Shown here in pieces: positions 24,669-32,899 of a stretch of DNA of 64,000 nucleotides. Position 1 is the stretch's first letter. Each line of letters opens with the position of its first letter. The notes under the pieces were generated by a model, which was given only the letters and a program-made list of their open reading frames with translations, was not told the origin of the DNA and did no database searches. Position numbers and translations under genes: made by a program. This stretch comes from Rhodospirillales bacterium (GTDB taxonomy: Bacteria; Pseudomonadota; Alphaproteobacteria; Micavibrionales; Micavibrionaceae). The DNA lies in contig JACKIU010000003.1 in the NCBI GenBank assembly GCA_020638295.1, positions 1 to 64,000 on the forward strand. Direction: 5' to 3'.

Positions 24669-25094
24669 TTCGCGACAGACTACAACCTCTGCCATTCAGT
24701 CTTCAAATCCATCCGATGTAGAGAATTTTACCTGTGAAACGCTGCTTTCTGGGGGCATTGCACGTATGCGCCCGTCCGACACGCGCAGAGAATACCCAAA
24801 ACTCCTCATTTCTCACCCATTTTCTCCAGCGGCCTTTTCCCCGCGTGTCGGTGGCTGGAATCCCTGTTAAACAGGGAAATAACAGGGGAGTTATTTAGAT
24901 TGTTGGGTCGGCCACTGCGGTCAAAGGTAGAGAACCCCAGCGGTGCTCGTCCGCCTTGCCACATGCCTTTGGCTTTGCGCGAGCAAGTCTACACTCAATA
25001 GCTTCGGACAAGGCAAGACGACCACCAAGCTCAATAGCACCCTCAAGATTTTGAAGGCGATGGGGTTGGCGTGAGTTTGAATCCGAGGAACGCG
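24669..25094. other. Intergenic scar with XRE remnant
   Basis: No intact gene is visible. The only coding-like part is the antitoxin remnant at about 24931-25074. A small inverted repeat (TCCCTGTTAAACAGGGA at 24861-24877) lies upstream of it. Confidence 0.5.
24931..25074 (+). pseudogene. Remnant of an XRE-type antitoxin
   Basis: After an in-frame stop at 24928 the plus strand reads to a TGA at 25072 with the ending STLNSFGQGKTTTKLNST followed by LKILKAMGLA. This matches the second half of small XRE helix-turn-helix antitoxins of HigA/HipB type, where a Gly-Lys turn precedes the terminal leucine-rich helix. The first half is not recognisable and no start codon is good. No toxin partner is nearby. 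Confidence 0.4.
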
Positions 25095-26405
25095 CTATTC
25101 TACAAAAATCACATACGAAACGTCAACGAAAGTCCCGGCTTTTATCCAAAGATCACCCCCTACCAGTTTTGCGCAAAACTCTGCCAAGGCATTGCCTGGG
25201 AAAGAGCATTGGTAAGCATTTGTTAATGCTGCGAATACTCCGCCACCTGTTGCCGACGTCAGCGCCAGCCATTTTGTGCCGTCAGCCTGTTCCCACACAA
25301 CCCCGCCCGCAGAACCACTATCAGGTGAAGCATACGTGCCTTCAAAAAAGACAGTGCTCCAGTTTGATCCCAGATTAGTCTCGCCAACGCCTAACATACC
25401 GCCCCCTATAGGACGAAGTCCTCCACCTGAAGGTTTCCAGCCCGGCGCCCCAGATCCGTTATCGGCTGCGCAATATTCGATAGCGTCGGTTGCAGTATTA
25501 TAGCGCATTGCGCCGACCGCGCCGACGGTGCAATCAGCATCGGGAACGGATCCAATCCTTACGGCCCCAGCGACATCCAGCCTTGATGCCGGGGTCACCG
25601 TGCCGATACCGACATTGCCGGGATTACGATTGTTAATATTCTGTCCGGAGATATCGGTCGCTTGCCACCATTCATCATCGGTATCGTCTACCAGATCAAA
25701 CAGTACGCTATCGTCGTTAAAAGCCGCTGTGTTAGCTAACGTCATGCCCTGCTCCGCTATGAAGGTCGCATCGCCATCGCAGTTTTCTGAGTCTCCATCG
25801 TTATCGGTGTCGCAGTTGCCGAGCAGTGCGCCCCCATCTGAATAACCTCCTGTTCCAATCTCACCATGACTGACCAGAGCAAAATGCGCACGATCGGTGA
25901 TTGTCGCGCTCTCATCAACAATTGTGATCGCACCGGAATTTACGCCTGATAAGGCATTCACTTGCGTAAGATTTCCTGAAACCGCATAAGTGAATCGGTT
26001 GTGGTAGGGATCATACATGTAATCCCCGGCTATACTTAATGTCCGTGTCGGAACGGCGCCAATGAAAACTACCTGGCCGGCTGTTCCAATAGCTTGTGCA
26101 ACCCCGTTTGTGGCTGAACAAACACCACCCACTCTGTTTTCCACGCCATATTCTGCAGAACCAATAGCAGCCGTTGGCGATGCCGGACAAGGATAACGCA
26201 TTTCAGTAATATCAGTCGGGTCAAGCGGATCGTCTTCAATATATTCACTTATCGCCCTGCGGATGATATCCAGCTTGGAATCAAGGAGTTCAGATTTTCT
26301 ACTCATGCTTAATACATGCATGAATGAAAAGAATGCGCCGCTTAGAATACCAATAATAATGAGCACAACCGCGAGTTCGACCAGCGTAAACCCTCTTTCA
26401 TCTTT
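25095..26405 (-). CDS. Long type IV prepilin-like protein
   Basis: The N-terminus KDERG-FTLVELAVVLIIIGIL is a class III (prepilin) signal: cleavage after Gly, Phe+1 and Glu+5, then a hydrophobic helix. I choose ATG 26405, giving a six-residue leader; an upstream ATG at 26453 would make it 22. The mature part is 430 residues, far longer than a normal pilin, with Cys pairs and several Asp/Asn-rich segments. Near residues 265-325 there is VGIGTVTPASRLDVAG and GAMRYNTATDAIEYC, motifs common in tail-fibre and adhesin heads. A surface adhesin presented on a pilus-like fibre is inferred. Confidence 0.85.
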   Translation of the reverse strand, partial: KDERGFTLVELAVVLIIIGILSGAFFSFMHVLSMSRKSELLDSKLDIIRRAISEYIEDDPLDPTDITEMRYPCPASPTAAIGSAEYGVENRVGGVCSATNGVAQAIGTAGQVVFIGAVPTRTLSIAGDYMYDPYHNRFTYAVSGNLTQVNALSGVNSGAITIVDESATITDRAHFALVSHGEIGTGGYSDGGALLGNCDTDNDGDSENCDGDATFIAEQGMTLANTAAFNDDSVLFDLVDDTDDEWWQATDISGQNINNRNPGNVGIGTVTPASRLDVAGAVRIGSVPDADCTVGAVGAMRYNTATDAIEYCAADNGSGAPGWKPSGGGLRPIGGGMLGVGETNLGSNWSTVFFEGTYASPDSGSAGGVVWEQADGTKWLALTSATGGGVFAALTNAYQCSFPGNALAEFCAKLVGGDLWIKAGTFVDVSYVIFVE

Positions 26406-26541
26406 CATACCCATGCTCTTGCCCCACTTTTTGTTTTTATCAGCGTACATCATTTTTTATTTCTGTTACACTTAACTGTATTTTAACTGGTAAAAGATTA
26501 ATTTTTTATAACTTTATAAGACCAAAAGGGCAAGGGAGCAC

Positions 26542-27774
26542 ATGGGAAAGTCGGCATTAAATCGGTATAACTACAAAGGCTACAAAATTCGCACAGGCAA
26601 ATTCGTATCGGGGATAATTGCTGCCGGGAGCGAACTGGAGGTGGTAGAGATTTTAAAGCAATACGAGATCGAAATTATTGACTGCAAACGCGAAAAAGAA
26701 GGCGTGTGGGTCTTTATGAGACTTTTTAACAATAAATTTTCGCTTGTAGAACTCTTAAGCTTTTACACGTTAATGAAACAACTTCTAAAATCCGGGATTC
26801 CACTTGTTCAGAGTCTGGAAAAAATATTTGAGCATGTAGGTAACACTGTGATCGGCGACGTATCGGTTTCGTTGCGTACCAAAATCGGGAATGGTCTTAG
26901 CTTGTCCGAAGCGATGAAAGAACATCCCAAAATATTTCCTGAACTTGATGTCGCTTTGGTGATGGCGGCAGAGGAGACCGGCGATCTTGCTTCTGTTTTT
27001 GAACAATTATCAGAAAAGGTCGAGTGGCTTATTGCTCTACGCAGAAATATTCGTAAAGCGCTTGTTTATCCGGTAATTGTTCTGTTTTTGGCTGTTGCTT
27101 TTATCGTTGTGATGATGGGATACACCGTTCCGCAAATTGTTGGATTCTTAAAATCTCAGGATATGGAGCTGCCGTTGTACACGACGGCCTTGATTTCTAC
27201 CAGTGAGTTTGTGCACAGTTATTGGTGGGTGATTTTGGGTGGCGTTGTTGTAACAGTCCTCTCCGTAGTCGGGCTGTATCGTGCGAGTGAGTCGTTCAGA
27301 TACAGGATTGATCAATTGTCTTTAGGCATACCGGGCGTCGGAGATTTCTTAAGAAAAGTTGATGTTGCACGTTTCGTTTATACGCTGGCCACGCTGTATA
27401 AACGAGAATTCCATCTTTTAGACGGGGTTATGGTTTCATCGCGCGTGGTCCGTAACAGTGTGATCAAAGGCGCTATAGAGACAGCAGCGATGAATTTGCG
27501 GGATGGCGATGAACTTTCCTATGCATTTGCGAAGACCGGGGAGTTTTCTCACATCACGATTTGTATGCTTGGCGTCGGCGCCGAAAGCGGCAGACTCGAT
27601 GAAACCCTGACGCAGCTTTCCAATATTTACGATAAAGACGTCGAAGATGCCGTGGAAAACCTCATCGCCATGATTGAACCCGCCATGACGGTTGTTCTCG
27701 GCGGGATGATTCTTTGGGTTGCCGTTGCGGTATTCGGTCCTGTTTACGCGTCGTTTGAGAACATAGAGTTCTAA
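26542..27774 (+). CDS. Type II secretion / type IV pilus inner-membrane protein (GspF/PilC-like)
   Basis: The 410-residue protein has two repeated T2SSF domains (about residues 75-200 and 275-400), each with the start pattern FYTLMKQLLKSGIPL or FVYTLATLYKREFHL, and three membrane helices (near 175-197, 220-245 and 375-400). It is the platform protein that works with the assembly ATPase. AGGGA precedes the ATG. It is divergent from the prepilin gene. No ATPase, secretin or peptidase is nearby, so those must be elsewhere. Confidence 0.92.
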   Translation: MGKSALNRYNYKGYKIRTGKFVSGIIAAGSELEVVEILKQYEIEIIDCKREKEGVWVFMRLFNNKFSLVELLSFYTLMKQLLKSGIPLVQSLEKIFEHVGNTVIGDVSVSLRTKIGNGLSLSEAMKEHPKIFPELDVALVMAAEETGDLASVFEQLSEKVEWLIALRRNIRKALVYPVIVLFLAVAFIVVMMGYTVPQIVGFLKSQDMELPLYTTALISTSEFVHSYWWVILGGVVVTVLSVVGLYRASESFRYRIDQLSLGIPGVGDFLRKVDVARFVYTLATLYKREFHLLDGVMVSSRVVRNSVIKGAIETAAMNLRDGDELSYAFAKTGEFSHITICMLGVGAESGRLDETLTQLSNIYDKDVEDAVENLIAMIEPAMTVVLGGMILWVAVAVFGPVYASFENIEF

Positions 27775-27850
27775 GCTCAGGATCTTTAAAACCTAACAAA
27801 CCGCGAATCAGACTTGATCGTCTGGCTTTGGGGCTTGTCCGTAGTTGGGG

Positions 27851-28206
27851 TTAATTTATGAAGCCCATAGCCGTCCACATAACGTCTGCTGTTGCATTAT
27901 CAGGTGTATCAGTATGGTCTCCCGCAAACTCAAAGCTACCTGCTTGAATGTTTCTGTAAAGCTCCCCTAGGTGAGCGGCCCTCCCGGTTCAGACTCCCGT
28001 TGCGGGGCTGTTCCTTCAGTGTCGGCAGCCGCCAATTGTGCCGCTTTTGAAATTTTAGGCTGAACATCATCCTGAGGTCTGGGATTGCGGCGGCATTCCT
28101 CTTCATCAATACCGCTTTGGGGATGGACAGGCGGTGGCGCGCCAAGCACGCTTCCCAACGTTTCGCGAAAACTTCGTGTTATCAGACCGGTAGTATCTTT
28201 AGCCAT
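27851..28206 (-). pseudogene. Hypothetical gene, possibly frameshifted
   Basis: From ATG 28206 a 79-residue frame (MAKDTTGLITRSFRETL...) ends at TAG 27967. It is polar and Pro/Gln-rich in its second half. The adjacent frame then reads on to a stop at 27851 with a plausible ending (LGELYRNIQAGSFEFAGD, later VMWTAMGFIN). One frameshift near 27980 would join them into a protein of about 120 residues. I recognise no family. The 79-residue product alone may also be real. Confidence 0.4.
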
Positions 28207-28230
28207 AGTCAGACATTATATTATGGCAAT

Positions 28231-28410
28231 TTATACGTCAAGTTGTCGCGCTTCATCGACCAGCATGATCGGGATGCCGCCCCGGATCGGATAGGCCAGC
28301 CCGGCCTGATCGGAGATCAATTCACCAGCCTCTTTGTCATAGTGCAGCGGGCACTTTTTCAAAGGGCAGACAAGGATTTCGATGAGTTTCGGATCGACTT
28401 CGGTGGTCAT
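28231..28410 (-). CDS. Trm112-family protein
   Basis: This 59-residue protein starts at an ATG at 28410 and ends at TAA 28231. Its sequence LIEILVCPLKKCPLHYD, then LAYPIRGGIPIMLVDEAR, is the Trm112/YcaR pattern. The first motif keeps a Cys pair. Bacterial members are small proteins of uncertain role; some act as methyltransferase helpers. It lies 14 bases after the Lon N-domain gene, likely co-transcribed. Confidence 0.9.
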   Translation of the reverse strand: MTTEVDPKLIEILVCPLKKCPLHYDKEAGELISDQAGLAYPIRGGIPIMLVDEARQLDV

Positions 28411-28424
28411 GGCTTGGGGCTGTC

Positions 28425-29090
28425 CTAATGTTTGTAACAGGAATGGGGCTGTCTGCCGGAACGCACAGCGATTTCAAGCATGCTCATAAACAGTTGCGCC
28501 CGGGTGCGGCAGCAGGCAGCCTCTAATAAAGCCTGTCTTTCACCGGCCTCGAACGGGCACACCATCGACAGGCAGGTGATCAGACGGCCATCGCTCGCAT
28601 CGTCAATCGCGCCCCAGTCGCAATCCATATCGTGCTGGGTGAAATAATCGTGCAGCAGGGTTTTGAGTTTTGCGCGGTCGAGATCGAGGCAGCGATGCGC
28701 CGTGCAATCGGTTTCATAAGGCCCCCAGTTGGGCTTAATAATGCGGTAGAGTTTCGGGCTTGTCCGCTCTTCGACAATATCGAAACGATACACCCCGGAA
28801 AGTGTGATAAGATAACGCCCATCGCCGGTTTCACTAAATTCGATGATTTTGCCGGCGCAGCCGGTTTTCACCAAAGCGGGGCAATTTTCATCGTCCTGGC
28901 CGGCGGCAGGCTGGACCATCCCGATCAGGCGATTGCCGACCAGAGCGTCCTCAACCATTTGCACATAACGGGCCTCGAAAATATTCAAGGGGAGCTGGCC
29001 CGAAGGCAGCAGGAACGCCCGCCCCAGCGGAAAGACCGGGAGGCTGTCGGGGAGAGCGCCAAAATCAGGGGCAAAAGGGTTACGTTCCAT
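28425..29090 (-). CDS. Lon N-terminal substrate-binding-domain protein
   Basis: The 221-residue product aligns by eye to the LAN domain found at the N-terminus of Lon protease: PVFPLGRAFLLPSGQLPLNIFEARY near residue 18 and GCAGKIIEFSETGDGRYLITLSGVYRF. No ATPase or protease domain follows, so this is a stand-alone form, common in alphaproteobacteria and of unproven function. It sits between the thioredoxin/TPR gene and the Trm112-like gene, the usual neighbourhood in that class. Confidence 0.9.
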   Translation of the reverse strand: MERNPFAPDFGALPDSLPVFPLGRAFLLPSGQLPLNIFEARYVQMVEDALVGNRLIGMVQPAAGQDDENCPALVKTGCAGKIIEFSETGDGRYLITLSGVYRFDIVEERTSPKLYRIIKPNWGPYETDCTAHRCLDLDRAKLKTLLHDYFTQHDMDCDWGAIDDASDGRLITCLSMVCPFEAGERQALLEAACCRTRAQLFMSMLEIAVRSGRQPHSCYKH

Positions 29091-29115
29091 AATTCTTTAA
29101 GTTAGCGCAAAACCC

Positions 29116-30039
29116 TTAAGAGAAAAGCAAACGCGATAATTTTTTACGCCCGGCGATGGTCAGCGGATCGGCATTGCCGAGCGCTTCAAAAAACCTGAGC
29201 AGGGTTTTGCGCGCTTCCTGATCGTTCCATTCGCGGTCTTGAACGATAGCAGCCAGCAGAGTTTCAATCGCCGCGTCTTTTTGCCCGGCGCCGAATTGCA
29301 CCTCGGCCAGCGCACATTTGGCATCCATATCTTCGGGGTGAGCCTGCACTTTTTGTTCAAGAGCGCGGAGTTCACGGGAGGACGGAGCATTTTGCGCCAG
29401 TTCAAGGGCTGTACGTGCGGCGGCAAAGTCCGATGATTTGGCAATTTCTTCCGGGGCGTTATCAATCAGCCCCCGAGCCTGCTCGACCATATCGGCGGCA
29501 ATGAAGGTCCGCACCATTCCGGCATAGGCGGGAGCGTTTTTCTCATCCTGTTGGAGAATTTGAGCATAGGCGCTTTGGGCAGTCTGCAAATCACCGGCGG
29601 CCAAGCCTTCCGCGGCGATTTTCAGCATCTCGTCGATATCAATCGCACCGGGTTGACTGGCGCGCGCGGCCTGCACCAGCCTATCGACAAAGGCCTGGAC
29701 GCTGCTTTCCGGCTGGGCGCCCTGAAACGCATCGACGGGGCGGCCGCCAAAAAAGGCAAAGACGGTAGGCACCGACTGCACACGCAGGGCCTGAGCCAGC
29801 TCTGGGTTGTGATCGAGGTTTACCTTGGCCAGCAAAACCTCACCGCCCGCCGCATTCACTACGCGCTCAAGCGTGGGCATGAGCTGCTTACACGGGCCGC
29901 ACCACGGCGCCCAGAAATCGACAATGACCGGCTTTTCCACTGACGCCGCCATCACACGAGCTTCAAAATCGGCGGCGTTCACATCGAAAATAATGTTTTG
30001 TGCGTTATCTTGGGGCCTTTGCGGTTTTGATCCAAACAT
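29116..30039 (-). CDS. Thioredoxin-domain co-chaperone, YbbN/CnoX-like
   Basis: ATG 30039 is chosen because GAGAGG lies 10 bases upstream; a start at 30099 is possible. Residues 20-125 form a thioredoxin domain with the full redox motif WAPWCGPCK. The C-terminal 170 residues are helical TPR-like repeats as in YbbN/CnoX, which protect proteins from aggregation under bleach or heat. E. coli CnoX lacks the classical CGPC pair, while this one keeps it, as alphaproteobacterial members do. Confidence 0.9.
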   Translation of the reverse strand: MFGSKPQRPQDNAQNIIFDVNAADFEARVMAASVEKPVIVDFWAPWCGPCKQLMPTLERVVNAAGGEVLLAKVNLDHNPELAQALRVQSVPTVFAFFGGRPVDAFQGAQPESSVQAFVDRLVQAARASQPGAIDIDEMLKIAAEGLAAGDLQTAQSAYAQILQQDEKNAPAYAGMVRTFIAADMVEQARGLIDNAPEEIAKSSDFAAARTALELAQNAPSSRELRALEQKVQAHPEDMDAKCALAEVQFGAGQKDAAIETLLAAIVQDREWNDQEARKTLLRFFEALGNADPLTIAGRKKLSRLLFS

Positions 30040-30088
30040 GTTTTTCAATCCTCTCGCGGGTTCTTCGCCTTTATGTACGCTTTTAGGC

Positions 30089-30610
30089 CTATAAATCAAG
30101 GGTTAGTGGCGCGTGACCGGTATGAGTAAAAAATTTCAGCAAATCGGCAGGGCTGATGCCGATGGTCATCGTGTTATCAAGCGGGTGATAATTGACGCGT
30201 GGAGCCGCCATCATCGCGGCATCCAGCGCGACTTGGACGTGATGGTCCGGGTCATTGATTACGGTGAACGGGCAAACAGAGCCGGGGCGGATGCCGAGGA
30301 ATTCCCACAATCGATCCGGCGAGCCGAAAGACAGGCGCGCGCAGCCGAGTTTGTCCTGCAAAGCTTTCAAATCGACAGATGTTTCATTGGCGGCAACGAC
30401 CAGAAAATTCTTTTTCTTTTTATCCCGAAGATAAAGATTGCGGCAGGAAATGCCCGGAATATCCAGATCGGCCTTGGCGCTTTCAGCCACCGTAAACACC
30501 GCCTCATGATGGTGAAGATCATATGAAATTCCTAGATTTTCCAACAGGTTAAAAAGGTCTTGCGGGCCGGTCGGTAGCGGGTCGGCAGGCTGTGGCGGGG
30601 CGCTGGTCAT
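30089..30610 (-). CDS. ProX/YbaK-type aminoacyl-tRNA editing protein
   Basis: The protein is about 173 residues. The YbaK domain has VDLKALQDKLGCARLSFG and a lysine-rich beta strand. PGSVCPFTVIND fits the ProX branch, which removes Ala from tRNA-Pro. I choose ATG 30610 (AAGGATG upstream) over 30631. The 3' end lies 50 bases before the thioredoxin/TPR gene start and on the same strand. Function is assigned from family only. Confidence 0.87.
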   Translation of the reverse strand: MTSAPPQPADPLPTGPQDLFNLLENLGISYDLHHHEAVFTVAESAKADLDIPGISCRNLYLRDKKKKNFLVVAANETSVDLKALQDKLGCARLSFGSPDRLWEFLGIRPGSVCPFTVINDPDHHVQVALDAAMMAAPRVNYHPLDNTMTIGISPADLLKFFTHTGHAPLTLDL

Positions 30611-30743
30611 GATTTCATCCTTTAGGCTCAAACACGGACAATTTGAACTAAATTGTTCTTATATATAAGCAATTTCTTAAGGTTTCTGCCCTATCATAAT
30701 AGGCGTCTACAAGAATAAAAACGAATTGTGTGGATAGGGATAA

Positions 30744-31091
30744 ATGAGCGATACGCTAGAGAGCAACCATGCAGAGCTATGGGCTCAGCAGGTTGAAAAA
30801 TTAGGGGTAAATCGTATGGGTTTCCACGAGTTGGCCGCTTTTTACGGTGGTTTCCCACCGGGTCAGCGTTGTATTGCCACGCCTGTGGAATTCAGAGATA
30901 AACTCGAAACAGGGCAGATAAAAATTACTTTTTCCTCTCTTTCGCTGGCGAAGGAAGCTTTAAACAAAATCGTTGGCAATCAACCATCTCTCGATCTGGG
31001 TGGAAGCTTTGGCATGTCAGCCAAAAACGCAGATCAGGCTATGCCAACTCTAGCCCAACAATTCATCATTAATCCCGGAGAGATGTCATGA
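30744..31091 (+). CDS. Hypothetical protein, 115 residues
   Basis: Not recognised. The protein has no signal peptide or membrane helix. A central part (GFHELAAFYGGFPPGQRCIA) is followed by a helical region and a Met-rich tail. Its stop overlaps the start of the next gene by four bases, so the two are co-translated. The pair sits between the ProX-type gene and tRNA-Gly. Confidence 0.7.
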   Translation: MSDTLESNHAELWAQQVEKLGVNRMGFHELAAFYGGFPPGQRCIATPVEFRDKLETGQIKITFSSLSLAKEALNKIVGNQPSLDLGGSFGMSAKNADQAMPTLAQQFIINPGEMS

Positions 31092-31372
31092 ATATCGAGC
31101 TAGGCATCCTTAATGACGGACGCGTAACGCTGGTCAGCGATAAGCCTCTCCCTGATATTGTACGCCGGGTTGAATATTACCGCGAACAACGCCTGTTCCA
31201 GTTGGTTTATGACAATGAAGGTCTTGAAGATCATCTGATGGAATGTGAAATTCCCGAACATCTGACCGTACCGGTCGAAAAAAGCCCGAATGTGATTATC
31301 TTCACATTGTTTAAAGACCTAGACCCGCTGGGTTATAAAGTGCCATTAATCAAAGTTGGCGAGCTTTTTTAA
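31088..31372 (+). CDS. Hypothetical protein, 94 residues
   Basis: Not recognised. It reads as a small alpha/beta protein: MNIELGILNDGRVTLVSDKP and later VPVEKSPNVIIFTLF. There is no export signal. It overlaps the upstream gene by four bases, starting at ATG 31088, and ends 61 bases before tRNA-Gly. The tight coupling suggests a two-subunit complex, but nothing in the sequence states its role. Confidence 0.7.
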   Translation: MNIELGILNDGRVTLVSDKPLPDIVRRVEYYREQRLFQLVYDNEGLEDHLMECEIPEHLTVPVEKSPNVIIFTLFKDLDPLGYKVPLIKVGELF

Positions 31373-31432
31373 TTTTTAGGCTTGCACTGGCCGTCAAAAT
31401 CTCTATAAATTGCCCAATCTGTCCTCAAAGAT

Positions 31433-31507
31433 GCGAGTGTAGCTCAGGGGTAGAGCGCAACCTTGCCAAGGTTGAAGTCGAGGGTTCGAATCCCTTCACT
31501 CGCTCCA
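31433..31507 (+). tRNA. tRNA-Gly (GCC anticodon)
   Basis: A complete cloverleaf with encoded CCA: acceptor GCGAGTG pairs with CACTCGC, anticodon loop TTGCCAA inside CAACC...GGTTG, and T-arm GAGGGTTCGAATCCCTT. Its last 20 bases recur, with one base missing, at 35315-35333, making this gene the attachment site of the island that follows. Confidence 0.97.
31488..31507. other. Attachment-site copy inside tRNA-Gly
   Basis: The tRNA 3' end GAATCCCTTCACTCGCTCCA serves as one boundary repeat. Its partner is at 35315-35333. Integration into tRNA 3' ends is the habit of P4-like integrases, fragments of which follow both copies. Confidence 0.7.
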
Positions 31508-31670
31508 TTATTGCTTCTAAAAATTTCTAAAGACGTCTAAAAGCCTTGATTTTCAGGGCTTTTTGTGCCAGCCTTTTATCTAAGGCCGTCTCAGGATATG
31601 CCCCCACATCTAAGACTTTTGGGGGCACCAGAGGGGGCATCGGGAAAGCTTAGAGAAAAATGTGCCCCCA

Positions 31671-31901
31671 ATGACACTAACGAACATTCAATGCAAAAAC
31701 GCCAAGCCAAAAGAGAAACCCTATAAGCTTTCCGCCGGACGTGGTCTATATCTCGAGATCATGCCCAACGGTTCTAAATATTGGCGCATGAAATATAGAA
31801 TCAAGGCCGATGGAAAACTCAAAGAGAAGCGCATTGCCTTTGGCGTGTATCCTGAACCCCGCCGGACAAAAAACACAAAAGTAATGATGAAAGCGATATA
31901 G
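31671..31901 (+). pseudogene. Tyrosine integrase fragment 1 (arm-binding domain)
   Basis: The 76-residue reading LTNIQCKNAKPKEKPYKLSA...GLYLEIMPNGSKYWRMKYR is the N-terminal arm-binding domain (DUF4102 type) of P4-like integrases. The catalytic domain is missing: after GVYPEP the sequence changes character and stops at 31901. From there a different frame reads into an unrelated coding-like segment, so a deletion probably fused the two. It lies 163 bases after tRNA-Gly, exactly where such an integrase belongs. GTG 31662 is an alternative start. Confidence 0.85.
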
Positions 31902-32269
31902 AGCTTACACTTAATGACGTAGGGGTATTGAAAGCTATGGAGCTGGCCTACGATGCATACGGCTATGTAGACCCTTTTCATGAAGAAATATGCACGCAAA
32001 GCGTTACGCGAAATGACGTGCATACAATCCTCAAACAGAAACATACGGAAGAGGCTACGAAGGAAAAGCAAAAGCCAGTAGGTGACAGCGCCATAGGAAA
32101 CCGTATAACAAGAGCATTGAAACGGCTTTCAGAAGCTGAGTTAATTTTATCAGATCAGCTAGAGGATGATGAGCTTTTTTACTATCCGGCCAAACCTTGG
32201 GAGGAAATGCCAACCCTGCTAAAAGCAAAATTCCCGTCTATCAATTTTGCTAAGGTCAGTTTTCTCTAG
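31860..32269 (+). pseudogene. C-terminal fragment of an unknown island protein
   Basis: In the frame after the integrase junction, coding-like sequence starts right after a TGA near 31853 and runs to a stop at 32269. It includes SDIELTLNDVGVLKAMELAY and a helical C-terminus with WEEMPTLLKAKFP. The first possible start, TTG 31928, lies well inside it, so it looks like the tail of a longer protein whose front was deleted together with the integrase catalytic domain. No family is recognised with confidence. Confidence 0.45.
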
Positions 32270-32376
32270 CGCGTGCGCGTTGAGAAAAAGAGGCGGGTTT
32301 GGAAAGGGGAAAACTTGTGAGCACTATCCGGCCACAACACGGAATCCATCTCACAGATCATAACGCCTTTTTCCTT

Positions 32377-32448
32377 CCCGACACCCTACACACACACGTG
32401 GGCTTAAGTCTGCGCCCCACGTGTATGTAGTGTATGGGGAGTGTTGGG
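32377..32448. repeat. Imperfect inverted repeat in the island
   Basis: Inner arms ACGTGGG (32396-32402) and CCCACGT (32416-32422) and flanking CTACA/TGTAG, with outer CCCGACAC and GTGTTGGG, can form one long interrupted hairpin. No T-run follows. It could be a terminator between convergent genes or a replication or transfer site of the element. Confidence 0.5.
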
Positions 32449-32453
32449 AAATT

Positions 32454-32888
32454 CTATTGGCCTTTTAGAGCTTGTGCAAATTGCTTGGCAACTTGATCCT
32501 CGCAGCCTTGCCCGTCCATTGTAATAACTTCTGACCCCGTTTCGTTATCAATCAGAGAAATTTCGTAACGAATCATTGGCGAGAATGTCAGGCAATAATC
32601 AAACTGGTTAGAGTCCATCACGAGGGTATAACGCGTATTAAAGGTGTCAAATTTCTCTAAACGAGTGTTTTCACCCAAGCTCCCCTGCATAACGCTTGGC
32701 CCTTTATAAACAACCATTTTCCAGCCCTCTGCATTTAAAGCCTTTTTAATATCGCCTTTTAAGCCTTGCGCCCCCGCAGGGACGGTAACGGTCTTTTGAT
32801 TATGATCTATCTGGCCATAATGTTGAATATTAGAGGCACACGCTGAGAGTAAAAATAAAATAGAAAAGCACAAAACAAGTTTCGGCAT
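32454..32888 (-). CDS. Putative lipoprotein
   Basis: ATG 32888 has AGGGA upstream; an earlier ATG at 32903 adds five residues. A signal peptide ends in the lipobox LLSAC, so Cys17 is probably lipidated. The mature part, about 128 residues, contains GLKGDIKKALNAEGWKMVV and a Cys pair but no family I recognise. It lies just after the 174-residue hypothetical gene on the same strand, with readings touching. Confidence 0.75.
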   Translation of the reverse strand: MPKLVLCFSILFLLSACASNIQHYGQIDHNQKTVTVPAGAQGLKGDIKKALNAEGWKMVVYKGPSVMQGSLGENTRLEKFDTFNTRYTLVMDSNQFDYCLTFSPMIRYEISLIDNETGSEVITMDGQGCEDQVAKQFAQALKGQ

Positions 32889-32899
32889 GATATTTCCCT

